Assembly: GCA_945903545.1 (NCBI GenBank)
Contig: CAMDOO010000033.1
Span: 1 to 34,278 of the forward strand
Direction: 5' to 3'
DNA: 34,278 nt
Origin: Opitutus sp. GAS368
GTDB taxonomy: Bacteria > Verrucomicrobiota > Verrucomicrobiia > Opitutales > Opitutaceae
The notes under the pieces are model-generated. The model worked only from the letters and a program-made list of their open reading frames with translations. It did no database searches and had not been told where the DNA came from. The position numbers and the translations under genes were made by a program. Positions 1 through 8,426 of the stretch are shown one piece after another; positions within the stretch are counted from its first letter, which is position 1; every line of letters starts with the position of its first letter.

Positions 1-105
1 TCAGCCAGCAAAGAGCTCAACGCCTCCACCGCCGACTCGCCAATCAGCAACAATCCTCTCGTCAGAAAACTCGAAACCACAACCCATCCGCCACCTCTCT
101 TGTAG
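1..105 (+). other. possible 3' end of an upstream ORF
   Basis: Frame 1 is open from the window edge to a TAG at 103-105 and could encode the last 34 residues of an upstream protein. A second frame is also open here, and the residues match no family I know. Coding status cannot be decided from this stub. Confidence 0.2.
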
Positions 106-134
106 CGTAATTAACCGGCCTTTGAGGTCATTGA

Positions 135-320
135 TTGAAAAACGCGGCGAGTTCTGGTTTGGTTGCCCCAAATGGTACTTTGAACACGGCTGCGGTGTCC
201 CTGAGTGCTGCGACCAACTACAGAGCTGAGGTGTTGACCGCTACCACGGCTTCCAATCTGAAAACTGCCAGTTCCATCAATCTGGGTGGTGCCACCCTGA
301 GCTTGGGGGTCCGTGGCTAG
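135..320 (+). pseudogene. frameshifted 5' fragment of an autotransporter-repeat surface protein
   Basis: The translation (PNGTLNTAAVSL, then SINLGGATLSLGV) has the pattern of autotransporter-associated beta-strand repeats found in very large verrucomicrobial surface proteins. It stops at a TAG (318-320), while the expected continuation (GLAVNNSFTIVNN) is in the next frame. Skipping one C near 312 would join the two. Stops at 108-110, 123-125 and 132-134 close the frame upstream, and no signal peptide is present. I read this as the decayed end of a once longer gene; a sequencing error at the junction is the alternative. Confidence 0.6.
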
Positions 321-1362
321 CGGCCTGGCAGTGAATAACAGCTTTACGATTGTTAACAATACTGCCTCAGCTGCGGTCCCAATCGTCGGAACGTTCGCCG
401 GTGTGCCGGAAGGGGCAATCCGTTCAGCCACGGATACCTTGGGGAATACGGTCACGTTTATAATCAGCTACAAGGGCGGTGATTCTAATGATGTTAGCTA
501 TACGGTCACCATCACCATTGCCGAGGGGCAGGCGACATCGAATGCCGCCAGTCTGGTGCTCCTTTCTTCCCGGCTTAATGCCTTTTCCGTCCGCAGTTAT
601 TCAGGCGCCGCAAATGACACCTTGATCATGGGAGTAGTCGTGACGGGTAGCGGTACGAAGAGCCTCGTTGCTCGAGGGATTGGTCCCAATCTGGGCTTTT
701 ACGAGGTCAGCGGCTTCCTCGCCGATCCTCAGCTCAAGCTCCATACTGCCTCAGGGGCACTGATGCAGACCAACGACAATTGGGGCGGCGGCACCACCCT
801 CACCAACGCCTTTATCTCAGTTGGCCTCCCGGCTCTCCCTCCTTTGTCGAAGGACGCCGCATTGGTGCTAAATCAAAGTCCGGGTGTTTTCATGATCCAC
901 CTGACCTCCGCCGCTGGCACGGGCATTGGCTTGATGGAGCTCTACGACTTTGGGACCGAGAGCGACGCGAGTAGGCTCGCCGCTGTTTCCGTGCGAGGCC
1001 AGGTCGGCACCGGTGCCAACGTGCTTATTGTGGGCTTTGTTATTACGGGCTCGACGTCCAAGCAGGTTATCATTCGCGGCGTGGGGCCGAACCTCTCGGC
1101 CTCAGGGGTGACGGGCTGGATGAACGATCCCCAGCTCAAGCTTTTCGACGGCTCCGGGGTTGAGATTGGCAGCAACGACGACTGGGGCGGCGGCAGCACA
1201 CTTGCGAACGCATTTGCGGCCGTGGGACTCGCCAGCCTGCCAGCGGCATCGAAGGATGCCGCGCTGCTGGCTACGCTTAATCCCGGTGTGTACACCGTGC
1301 AGCTCTCCGGAGTGAATAGCACCTCTGGCGTTGGGCTGATCGAGTTCTACGAGGCGCCTTAA
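313..1362 (+). CDS. C-terminal remnant of autotransporter-repeat surface protein with duplicated domain
   Basis: The 349-residue frame opens at a GTG inside a repeat unit, so the start is artificial. The first 60 or so residues finish a beta-strand repeat (FTIVNN, VGTFAGVPEGA, SYKGGDSNDV). The rest is two tandem copies of a domain of about 115 residues, each with a VTGS/ITGS turn, RGxGPNL, DPQLKL, NDxWGGG and a closing GLxELYDF or GLIEFYEA. This pair is a familiar C-terminal element of large secreted verrucomicrobial proteins; its function is unknown. No signal peptide or membrane segment is visible. With the fragment just upstream it forms a broken gene and is probably not expressed as a functional protein. 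Confidence 0.6.
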   Translation: MASGLAVNNSFTIVNNTASAAVPIVGTFAGVPEGAIRSATDTLGNTVTFIISYKGGDSNDVSYTVTITIAEGQATSNAASLVLLSSRLNAFSVRSYSGAANDTLIMGVVVTGSGTKSLVARGIGPNLGFYEVSGFLADPQLKLHTASGALMQTNDNWGGGTTLTNAFISVGLPALPPLSKDAALVLNQSPGVFMIHLTSAAGTGIGLMELYDFGTESDASRLAAVSVRGQVGTGANVLIVGFVITGSTSKQVIIRGVGPNLSASGVTGWMNDPQLKLFDGSGVEIGSNDDWGGGSTLANAFAAVGLASLPAASKDAALLATLNPGVYTVQLSGVNSTSGVGLIEFYEAP

Positions 1363-1835
1363 CCCGCGAGCGTTTCGCAGCAAGCGAGGCGAACAAGGCG
1401 AGCAAGCAAGCTGGCGCCAAGGCTACCCTGTAGCCACGCTACAGGGGCAAGGGACCCCGGTCGGCCAGTTCTCGACGGTAAAAATTCAAGCAACGAGTTC
1501 CGGATTTCGGGGCCTCGATTCGAGGAAACGGGATGGGGTGATTCCGGGGGCAGGAGTGGCCGGGGCGGGCATGACTCGCTCGTGGCCGAACCGGAGTCCC
1601 TCCTCGTTGGACGACGGTAAGCGACCGGCCGGGTGCCTCGTAGCGGCGGGATGAAATTCCCGGTAAGCTCGTCGGACGACGTGACCTGATGCGGCTACGC
1701 TAAGGCGGCCCGATTTTATCGGCGTCGCTGCGGGTCAAAACCGACAGGAGAACCGTGGTGCCCCAGATTACCCTGTGCGCCACGGGGCGGATCGCTTGCT
1801 GGGCAGAACTCCGGCGAAATGGACTGAAACTCATC
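1363..1835. other. gene-free stretch
   Basis: I see no convincing gene. The stretch contains one perfect hairpin (listed separately) and an imperfect direct repeat, CTCGT(T/C)GGACGACG, near 1612 and 1669. The open frame crossing into it on the plus strand is an antisense shadow of the deaminase pseudogene. Confidence 0.5.
1426..1446. repeat. perfect 8-bp hairpin
   Basis: CCCTGTAG and CTACAGGG pair perfectly around a 5-base loop (CCACG). A GTAG tetranucleotide lies in the left arm, as in other palindromes of this window, but it does not head the palindrome, so membership of the REP family is uncertain. It lies about 65 bases after the surface-protein remnant and has no T tract. Confidence 0.45.
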
Positions 1836-2396
1836 CTATCGGCGAACGGTCACTCCGGCGGCGGAATCCATGTCGAGATAGAGCGTCGCCGCCTCATGTT
1901 GGCTCAGCAACGACGCGGGGCACGTCGTGCTCCAAGGGCCGTCGAGGGTCGCTTTTACGGCGGCGGCTTTGCCTGGTCCAGGCACATGCACGCTCAAACG
2001 CCGGGCATCACGAAAAACCGGCAGGGTGAGCGAAAGAGCGCCAGGCGGGACCTCTACGAGAGTCGGAAAACAGCGATCGTTCACCTGTTGTCGGCGACAG
2101 GCGTCGTCGATCGCCACCCGCTTGATCAACACCGGATCGTTGAAATTAGCCACGGGCGGATCTTTGAATGCGAGGTGCCCGTTCTCGCCGATACCCAGGC
2201 AGATCAAATCAATCGGAGCCTCCTGCAGCCGTGCCGTGTAGTCGGCGCAGACTTTCTCCCAATCGGCCCGCTCGCCGGGGATCGGATAAAGCTTTGCAAT
2301 CGAGACGCGCGACAGCAGATGCTCCCCAAGATAGGCGCGGAAACTCCGGGGATCGGTCGCGGCGAGTCAGGCCAACGGGTAGTTGGCGCTGAAAGT
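1836..2396 (-). pseudogene. glucosamine-6-phosphate deaminase (NagB-like) pseudogene
   Basis: Read on the minus strand, about 185 codons resemble the central and C-terminal part of NagB-type deaminases, which convert glucosamine-6-phosphate to fructose-6-phosphate and ammonia. Recognisable pieces are LAATDPRSF, IDLICLGIGENGHLAFKDPP with the GENGH active-site motif, RQQVNDRCFPTL, VPGPGKAAAV and a TCPAS ending. An in-frame TGA at 2367-2369 interrupts the region where the HxDEYLGL motif is expected, a TAG lies further upstream at 2418-2420, and the N-terminal third is unrecognisable. The gene is therefore inactivated, although the downstream 123 codons remain open. It fits the decay of the adjacent surface-protein gene. 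Confidence 0.8.
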
Positions 2397-2617
2397 CCAC
2401 GGAACGGCACCCAATTGCTATATGCTCGGTGCGCGGCCGTGAGATAGTATTGCTTCGAATACGTCCTTGTCGGTTCTTTCCATGGTGCCCCCTTCATCTC
2501 CTCGGCGAGCAAAAGCTTTGGTAGCAGGCGATCTCGCTGGCCGCCAGATTCTCGCCGAACTGGAGACATGGGAAACACGATCCGCGATGTTCGACCTTTC
2601 TCCCCATACCCCCCCCT

Positions 2618-4270
2618 ATGAGATCGTTACTGTGTTGCCTTGCCACGTTCAGCTTTCTTCAGACCGTCCCGGCCTTCTCGGCCGAGACTGACTACTTTCA
2701 GATCGAGCCGGGATTCGTCTCGCTCTTCAACGGCCGCGATCTCACGGGCTGGGGTTACCCCGGCGCGCCGGCCCAGAGCTTCGACGGTCTCACAGCCAGT
2801 CCTGACGGGCGCTATGAAGCGAAGGACGGCCTGCTCCGGGTGAACGATCGCTTGCCGCGGTTGCAGCAGCAGCTCGCGACGTTGCAATCGCTGCCGGCCA
2901 ACTGCGTGATCCTGATGGAGTTTCGGCCGATGCAGTGGACCGACGGCGGCGTGTTCGTGCGTGGCACCCAGCTTCAAGTTCGCGATTTTCTCACGGTGGG
3001 GCCTTACTACGACCTGCTGCACCACCGCACGCAGGAATGGAACACACTGGAGATTTATATGCAGGGACCCTGGGTCTTTGCCTCCTCCAATGGTGAGGTG
3101 CTGGAACCTTCGTTTCGTGTTTCCGCGACCGGCGGGCTTGGCTTCGAAGCTGACCTTGGCGTGATGGACTATCGGCGCATCCGCGTGAAGGAGCTGCCGG
3201 CCGGCGGTCCGACGGTGCCCACGGCCATGCCTGCTCCGGCCACCCGGCCCAATCTCGCGGTCCTAGACCGGCCAATCCGCGTGGCAATCTTGGGCGACGA
3301 GATTGGCCAGCCATTTCCCGGGGCGACCAACGGAACGACCCCGCGCGGCGGAATTCAGCTGGCGGACGTGTCTGCCCGTCAGTTGGCGGCGGTGAGAGCG
3401 ATGGCCGCGGCCCCGCAGCGGGCCCTGCAGGATGTGAACGCGGCGCGCGCTGCGGTCGCGACGGCCAGCCTGTCGGCGCCGTCGGAAATCAACTCCCGGG
3501 TCGCGGCGCTCGGCGAGGCCGAGCTTGCCCTGGCGAAACAGCGGGCGGATCTGTGGATTTGGCTCCAAGCCTCGCCCCAAAGGCTGAACCCCGCGGCAGT
3601 GTCCGCACTGGTTCCGCAGGCCAACCTTCCGCCGCTCACCGGTCGAGGCAGCACCAGTCTCTCCGGAGCCGCGCTGCCAGTGGGTCGCGGAGGCGCTCCC
3701 AGCGGTCCGGCTCAGCTGGGTCCGCCGGACAACCTCGCCCCCCGCACGGACTTGGCGAGCAATCTGTCCCGGCAACTCGGGCCGCGCTGGGACGTGCGCA
3801 ATTTCGCCATTCCCGGCACTACGGTCCAGAAAGGCGGTGACAACTCGGTTTGGGGGCAGCCCGCGCTGACGGCCGCCCTCGATTTCAATCCTGATGTCGT
3901 CGTGATTCTGTTCGGCACGAACGATAGCAAGGCCGAGAACTGGCGGGGTGCGGCGGCCTTCGAGGCCGATTACCGCGCGCTGGTGACGACATTCGCCGCC
4001 GGCGCGGCGCGGCCGGGGTTTTTCCTGGCCAAGCCGTCGCCGGCCTTCACCGGCGCGGGCGGGGTTGATGAGAAGCTGCTGGCCGGCGACATCTCTGGCC
4101 GAATCGAGGCCATCGCCCGTGCCGTCGGCGGCACGGTGGTCGACCTGCACGATGCCCTGAAGGATGCAGCGAACCTCACCCTTGATGGCGTTCATCCCGA
4201 CGCCGAAGGCGCTTCCCTGATCGCCGCACGGGTGCAGGCGGCCTTGGCGCCCCTCGCCACCGGACGGTGA
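2618..4270 (+). CDS. exported DUF1080 (3-keto-disaccharide hydrolase-like) and SGNH-fold fusion with helical insert
   Basis: The 550-residue protein begins with a signal peptide (about 1-21). A DUF1080/PF06439 jelly-roll follows at about 28-195 (FVSLFNGRDLTGW, GGVFVRG, WNTLEIY, GLGFEAD), a family linked to hydrolysis of 3-keto-glycosides. Residues 220-545 form an SGNH/GDSL hydrolase: block II glycine in NFAIPG (G400), block III GTND (433-436), block V DGVH (D523, H526). Block I reads ILGDEIG, so the usual nucleophilic serine of GDS is glutamate 228 and esterase activity is doubtful. About 120 residues separate block I from the next conserved strand. They contain an Ala-rich helical module (252-345) shared with three other exported proteins here, then an RG-rich tract. 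Start: ATG directly before the signal peptide, no Shine-Dalgarno. Confidence 0.85.
   Translation: MRSLLCCLATFSFLQTVPAFSAETDYFQIEPGFVSLFNGRDLTGWGYPGAPAQSFDGLTASPDGRYEAKDGLLRVNDRLPRLQQQLATLQSLPANCVILMEFRPMQWTDGGVFVRGTQLQVRDFLTVGPYYDLLHHRTQEWNTLEIYMQGPWVFASSNGEVLEPSFRVSATGGLGFEADLGVMDYRRIRVKELPAGGPTVPTAMPAPATRPNLAVLDRPIRVAILGDEIGQPFPGATNGTTPRGGIQLADVSARQLAAVRAMAAAPQRALQDVNAARAAVATASLSAPSEINSRVAALGEAELALAKQRADLWIWLQASPQRLNPAAVSALVPQANLPPLTGRGSTSLSGAALPVGRGGAPSGPAQLGPPDNLAPRTDLASNLSRQLGPRWDVRNFAIPGTTVQKGGDNSVWGQPALTAALDFNPDVVVILFGTNDSKAENWRGAAAFEADYRALVTTFAAGAARPGFFLAKPSPAFTGAGGVDEKLLAGDISGRIEAIARAVGGTVVDLHDALKDAANLTLDGVHPDAEGASLIAARVQAALAPLATGR
3371..3652 (+). other. shared helical module, copy 1 (in the SGNH domain)
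   Basis: Residues 252-345 of the fusion protein. Landmarks in order: AARAAVATASLSAP, ALGEAELALAKQRAD, LQASPQRLNPAAV, then TGRG. The ARxA(V/L)-to-RAD distance is 36 residues, the same as in copy 2. The predicted shape is two amphipathic Ala-rich helices and a short third helix. The function is unknown. Confidence 0.75.
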
Positions 4271-4343
4271 GAAGTGCGCGCCGTCCGGAGCCTGGCACCT
4301 CGCGTCGACGCCGATCGGCGGCCGTCTGAGATTGGCGACGAAG

Positions 4344-4361
4344 CGAGGCGAGCCTCGCTAC
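4344..4361 (-). repeat. REP-like palindrome with GTAG head
   Basis: On the minus strand GTAG is followed directly by CGAGGC, TC, GCCTCG, a perfect stem. A GTAG head followed by a palindrome is the layout of REP sequences mobilised by RAYT (TnpA-REP) enzymes. The remaining intergenic bases between 4271 and 4520 show no other feature I can support. Confidence 0.5.
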
Positions 4362-4520
4362 AGATTGCCTTGATTATCCTTGATAATTCATTCGTCCTCT
4401 CCACGAAACTCGGCTCCCGCACGACCCCACCCGCAAGTCCACTCAAGCGCTGCCGAGATGAAAGCGGTCAGCCTCACCTTCGAACCCTGCATCGGTATTA
4501 CCCCTCCCCCCTGCTTTCCC

Positions 4521-7500
4521 ATGCCTATAGTCGTATCGGATACTCGTGCCTTATTTCGTTCATGGCGGTTTTTTGCCGTACTCGCTCTGGCCGTCGGCGA
4601 GCTCCATGCCCAAGCCCCTGACGGCGGCGGTGCCGCTGGAGGAGGGGGCGGTGGCGCGCGAGGCGGCCGTGGTGGCGGTGCAGCGGCCTCGCCCGACGCG
4701 GCGCTCGCCGGTCAGCTTCTTTCCCAAGGCGACAAGGATGCGGACCAAAGGCTGACCAGCGCGGAACTCGGGACGGTGGTGGACGCATGGTTCGACCGGC
4801 TGGATCCGGAGAAGACTGGGCGAGTGCGGCAGGATGAATTTCTGCTGCGTTTCGACAGCGCCTCGAATCCGCAGACGGTGGCGGCGGGGCGGGGCGGGCG
4901 CGGCGGCGGCGGCACGGGCGGCACGCCGCTCGCGGTCTTCACGGCCTCGGATTTGAATCGCGACGCCGCGATCACGACGGGCGAGTTGAAGGATGGGTTC
5001 CAGAGGCGATTTGCCGGATGGGATGGCGACAAGGACGGCAAGCTCACGCTGGCCGAGTTGACCGCGGGGATTGGATCGGTCCTGCCGAAGAACAACCTGA
5101 GCGGGTCCACCGGGATTCCGCAGGATCGAATTCCAAACCTGCCTCCGGTACCGCCGTCACCAATCCTCTCGGCAGCGGATTCCGCCGCCACGGTTAAGCT
5201 CGAAGCGGGCTTCCGGCTGGAACTGGCCGCGGTAGAGCCGATGATCGAGGATCCGATCATGCTTTCGTTTGACGAGGATGGCCGCGCCTACGTGCTCGAG
5301 ATGCGCAGCTACATGCTCGATATTGACCGCACGGGGGACCGCGACCCAATCTCCCGGATTTCGCGGCTGGAGGACACGAACGGGGACGGCAAATTCGACA
5401 AGTCGACGGTGTTTCTCGACGGGCTGATCCTGCCGCGCGCGATCGCAGCGACGTCCGGTGGTGTGTTCTATGTGAACGACTACCAGCTCTACTTCGCACG
5501 TGATGGCGATGGTGACGGCAAGGCCGAGATCAATGTGCTGGTCGATGCGGGGTATGGCCGCGGCAACGTAGAGCACGCACCCAACACGATGTTCCGAGCC
5601 ATGGACAACTGGTACTACAACGGCGAGTCGCCCACGCGCTACCGGCTGATCAATGGCACGCTGGTCCGGCAGGCGACGGAGTCGCGCGGGCAGTGGGGCA
5701 TGACGCAGGACAACTACGGCCGGCTGCTCTACAACGTTAACAACAGCCAGCTCCTGGGTGACTTCACGCCGGCCAACTACATGGCCCGGAACGCGCACTA
5801 CCCGAGCTCGGCCGGATTGAATCTTTTCGTCTCGAACGACCAGCGGGTGTGGCCGGCCCGGATGAGCACCGCGATCAATCGCGGCTATTCGCCGGAGGTC
5901 CTCGATCCGAAGACGGGCAAGGCGTTCGTCTTTGCGTCGTCCTGCAGTCCGCTGGTCTATCGCGGGGACAATTTTCCCGCGGAGTTCCTCGGCAACGTCT
6001 TTGTCGCCGACGAGGCGCTGAACCTGGTCAAACGGAATCTCCTCTCCGACAAGGATCTCACGCTGACCGCGAAGTTCCCGTACGAGGACCGCGAGTTCCT
6101 GGCGGCAACCGACGAGCGGTTTCGTCCGGTCAATCTCTACAACGGACCCGACGGCACGCTGTGGTTTGTCGATCTCTACCGCGGCATTGCCCAGTACGGG
6201 CAGTTCATGACGGCCTATCTGCGGGCGGAGACGCTGTCGCGCGAACTGGAAAAGGGTATTCACTACGGACGGATCTACCGCGTGGTTTCCAATGCGAAAC
6301 AGCCGTCCGCGCTGCAGCATTTCGCGGACAAGTCGCCGGCCGCGCTGGTGGCCCGGCTCTCGGATGCCAACGGCTGGGTGCGCGATACGGCGCAGCGGCT
6401 GCTCGTCGAGTCCGGTAACCGGTCGGTCGCGCCGGCGCTGGTCCAGGTCGTGCAAAGCAGCATCAATCCGCTCGCGCGAATCCACGCACTTTGGACGCTC
6501 GAGGGATTGTTTGCGGAGCTGACCGCCGAGGCCGCAACGACCGGCACGCTGATCAAGCTCTACCAGGCCGACGCGAAGTTCAGCGCGGGTCCGACCACGA
6601 TTCCCGCCGACGTGCTGAACGCCTGCCTGAGGGCCGTGGCCGATGCCGACCCGAAAGTCCAGGTCGCCGCTCTTCGCGTCACGGAATCGCTAACCTCCCG
6701 GAATCCCGCCGGCCAGCGCGCGCTGGTCCAGGCCCTCGCTGCGATGGGTCCCGGGACGGCGGACGAAACGCTCTTCCAGGCCGCCCTCACCGCCGGGAAT
6801 CTTCCGAAGCCGGACGCCGTTGCGCCGCTCGCCAAACTCGCGACCCAGGGGGCGGGAGCCTTCATGGTGCGCGAGGCCGTGATGACCTCACTGCAGGCTT
6901 CAGAGCTGCAATTTCTCCAGGCGCTTGTCGCCGATCCGCAATGGACGACATCTCAGCCTGGGCGGCCCGCGCTGCTGCAATCGCTGGCGAGGGCAATCGT
7001 GAGGGAAAATGTCCCGGAAAAGGTCGAGGCTCTCCGCACGCTCGCGGCCGGCGATCGCACGGAGTGGCGGTCACGCAGTCTACTGGCCGCCATCGGGCCG
7101 GGAACTGGAACCACGGCGCCCGTCGCCGCGGTCGCACGAGCCCTGACCCCGGCCGAGACCGCGCTGGTTTCCTCCGGTGCGACGGTTTACCAGCAGATAT
7201 GCACCGCTTGCCATGGCGCTAACGGTCAGGGCACCGTCCCTCTCGGCCCACCGCTCGCGAGTTCGGAGTGGGTCACCGGGTCCGAAAGCCGGCTGATCCG
7301 AATTGTGCTGCAGGGCGTATCCGGCCCGATCTCAGTGAATGGAACCACGTATCAGCCGCCGAACATTCAGCCGGAGATGCCGGGGCTGGCGGCGGGTCTG
7401 AACGACGACCAGATTGCCGGGGTGCTGAGTTACATCCGTCGCTCCTGGGGTCACACGGCCGCACCTCTCACTCCCGCCCAAGTCGCTGCCGTGCGCAGCG

Positions 7501-7556
7501 AGACTCGCGAACTCACCCGTCCGTGGGCCCCCGCCGCACTTCTCGAAATCAGATAG
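4521..7556 (+). CDS. exported PVC-type EF-hand / beta-propeller / HEAT / cytochrome c dehydrogenase-like protein
   Basis: The 1011-residue protein starts at ATG 4521 just before a signal peptide (about 1-31); the frame stays open further upstream, but that extension does not look coding. Order of parts: Gly/Arg-rich tract (35-54), four EF-hand-like calcium loops (DKDADQRLTSAEL, DPEKTGRVRQDEF, DLNRDAAITTGEL, DGDKDGKLTLAEL) with a second RG tract between them (121-134), and a membrane-bound-dehydrogenase-type beta-propeller (about 225-590). HEAT-like repeats follow (about 600-870), then a class I cytochrome c domain with heme site C894-T-A-C897-H898 and a likely Met ligand at 953 in PEMPG. Such proteins are abundant in Planctomycetes and Verrucomicrobia and are assumed to oxidise sugars or alcohols and pass electrons to the heme. 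The substrate is unknown. A gap of about 90 bases separates it from the next operon. Confidence 0.85.
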   Translation: MPIVVSDTRALFRSWRFFAVLALAVGELHAQAPDGGGAAGGGGGGARGGRGGGAAASPDAALAGQLLSQGDKDADQRLTSAELGTVVDAWFDRLDPEKTGRVRQDEFLLRFDSASNPQTVAAGRGGRGGGGTGGTPLAVFTASDLNRDAAITTGELKDGFQRRFAGWDGDKDGKLTLAELTAGIGSVLPKNNLSGSTGIPQDRIPNLPPVPPSPILSAADSAATVKLEAGFRLELAAVEPMIEDPIMLSFDEDGRAYVLEMRSYMLDIDRTGDRDPISRISRLEDTNGDGKFDKSTVFLDGLILPRAIAATSGGVFYVNDYQLYFARDGDGDGKAEINVLVDAGYGRGNVEHAPNTMFRAMDNWYYNGESPTRYRLINGTLVRQATESRGQWGMTQDNYGRLLYNVNNSQLLGDFTPANYMARNAHYPSSAGLNLFVSNDQRVWPARMSTAINRGYSPEVLDPKTGKAFVFASSCSPLVYRGDNFPAEFLGNVFVADEALNLVKRNLLSDKDLTLTAKFPYEDREFLAATDERFRPVNLYNGPDGTLWFVDLYRGIAQYGQFMTAYLRAETLSRELEKGIHYGRIYRVVSNAKQPSALQHFADKSPAALVARLSDANGWVRDTAQRLLVESGNRSVAPALVQVVQSSINPLARIHALWTLEGLFAELTAEAATTGTLIKLYQADAKFSAGPTTIPADVLNACLRAVADADPKVQVAALRVTESLTSRNPAGQRALVQALAAMGPGTADETLFQAALTAGNLPKPDAVAPLAKLATQGAGAFMVREAVMTSLQASELQFLQALVADPQWTTSQPGRPALLQSLARAIVRENVPEKVEALRTLAAGDRTEWRSRSLLAAIGPGTGTTAPVAAVARALTPAETALVSSGATVYQQICTACHGANGQGTVPLGPPLASSEWVTGSESRLIRIVLQGVSGPISVNGTTYQPPNIQPEMPGLAAGLNDDQIAGVLSYIRRSWGHTAAPLTPAQVAAVRSETRELTRPWAPAALLEIR

Positions 7557-7646
7557 CCATCCGCGTCGCCCGGGCGGCCGGGCAGGGTCCATCGCCGCGA
7601 TAATTCGCGACCTTGGTCCACCGGGTTGCCACCCTTCCTCTTTTCC

Positions 7647-8381
7647 ATGGAAAACCTAAAAAACAAAGTTGTGCTCGTCGTCGGAGGTGGCTCCGGCATC
7701 GGGCTGGGCATCGGGCTAGCCTTCGCCCGCGAAGGCTGCCGCGTCGTGCTTGCCGCGCGCACCGCGGCGTCGCTCGAAGCGGCGAAAAAGCTGCCCGAGG
7801 TTGGCGCCGCACTGCTGACGAAAACCTGCGACGCCACCAACCGTGCCGAGGTGGGCGAACTGGTGGCCTGGGTCACCGCCAACGCGGGTCCGATCGATGT
7901 CCTGGTTTACAGCGCAGGTGTGAACGTGGCGAAGCGCACCTTCGCCGAGATCGACCCCGCGGAGTTCGACCGCGTCACGTCGATCAACGCCACGGGTGCG
8001 TTCAACTCCATGCACGCCGTCCTTCCCGGCATGCGCGCGCGCAAGGCTGGACGCATCTTCAACGTCGTCTCCCTCGGGGGGGTCCGCGTGCTTCAGCTCG
8101 CGGGGCTGCCTTACACGGCGTCGAAATTCGCCCAGGCCGCGGTCGGCACATTTGCCAACCTCGAGTCGCTGCCGGATGGCGTTTCCGTGACCAATATTCA
8201 TCCCGGGGAGACCGTGACGCCCCTGCTCGACAAACGGCCGGTCCCACCCCCCGCCGAACAACGGGCCCGCATGCTGCAGCCGGAAGATATCGCCGCGATG
8301 GTGATTGCGGTCGCGAAGCTTCCTCCGCGTGCCACCGTGCCGGAGATTGTCATCACCCCGCGGCACATGCCGTTGAACTGA
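7647..8381 (+). CDS. short-chain dehydrogenase/reductase
   Basis: A classical SDR of 244 residues in the cytosol. The Rossmann motif GGGSGIGLG (13-21) replaces the usual TGxxxGxG, VYSAG (88-91 region) stands for NNAG, and the catalytic set is N114, S142, Y156 and K160 (YTASK). ATG 7647 is chosen over an earlier in-frame TTG because MENLKNKVVLVVGGG is a normal SDR beginning. The C-terminus (VPEIVITPRHMPL) resembles SDRs annotated as 3-oxoacyl-ACP reductase or NADP-dependent alcohol dehydrogenase; the substrate cannot be assigned. It lies 45 bases before the FAH-family gene and probably opens the sugar-acid operon. Confidence 0.85.
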   Translation: MENLKNKVVLVVGGGSGIGLGIGLAFAREGCRVVLAARTAASLEAAKKLPEVGAALLTKTCDATNRAEVGELVAWVTANAGPIDVLVYSAGVNVAKRTFAEIDPAEFDRVTSINATGAFNSMHAVLPGMRARKAGRIFNVVSLGGVRVLQLAGLPYTASKFAQAAVGTFANLESLPDGVSVTNIHPGETVTPLLDKRPVPPPAEQRARMLQPEDIAAMVIAVAKLPPRATVPEIVITPRHMPLN

Positions 8382-8426
8382 TCCCGTGCTGATCCCGCCG
8401 CCCTTTTCCACGCCACATATCCATCC

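Noticed and set aside
1755-2447. Plus-strand open frame of 230 codons
   Set aside because: Its translation is Arg-rich and matches nothing; it lies exactly antisense to the recognisable deaminase remnant, so it is a shadow.
3371-3652. Helical module seen as mere Ala-rich low complexity
   Set aside because: The four copies share ordered, non-Ala landmarks (P after the first helix, RAD, LQAS, RLSAAQIQNL) with fixed spacing, which composition alone would not give.
4380-4520. In-frame upstream extension of the cytochrome giant
   Set aside because: The signal peptide begins at ATG 4521, and the upstream 47 codons are Pro/Ser-rich without a credible start.
5157-6485. Minus-strand open frame of 442 codons
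   Set aside because: It is antisense to the propeller of the cytochrome giant; the plus-strand frame carries the conserved motifs.
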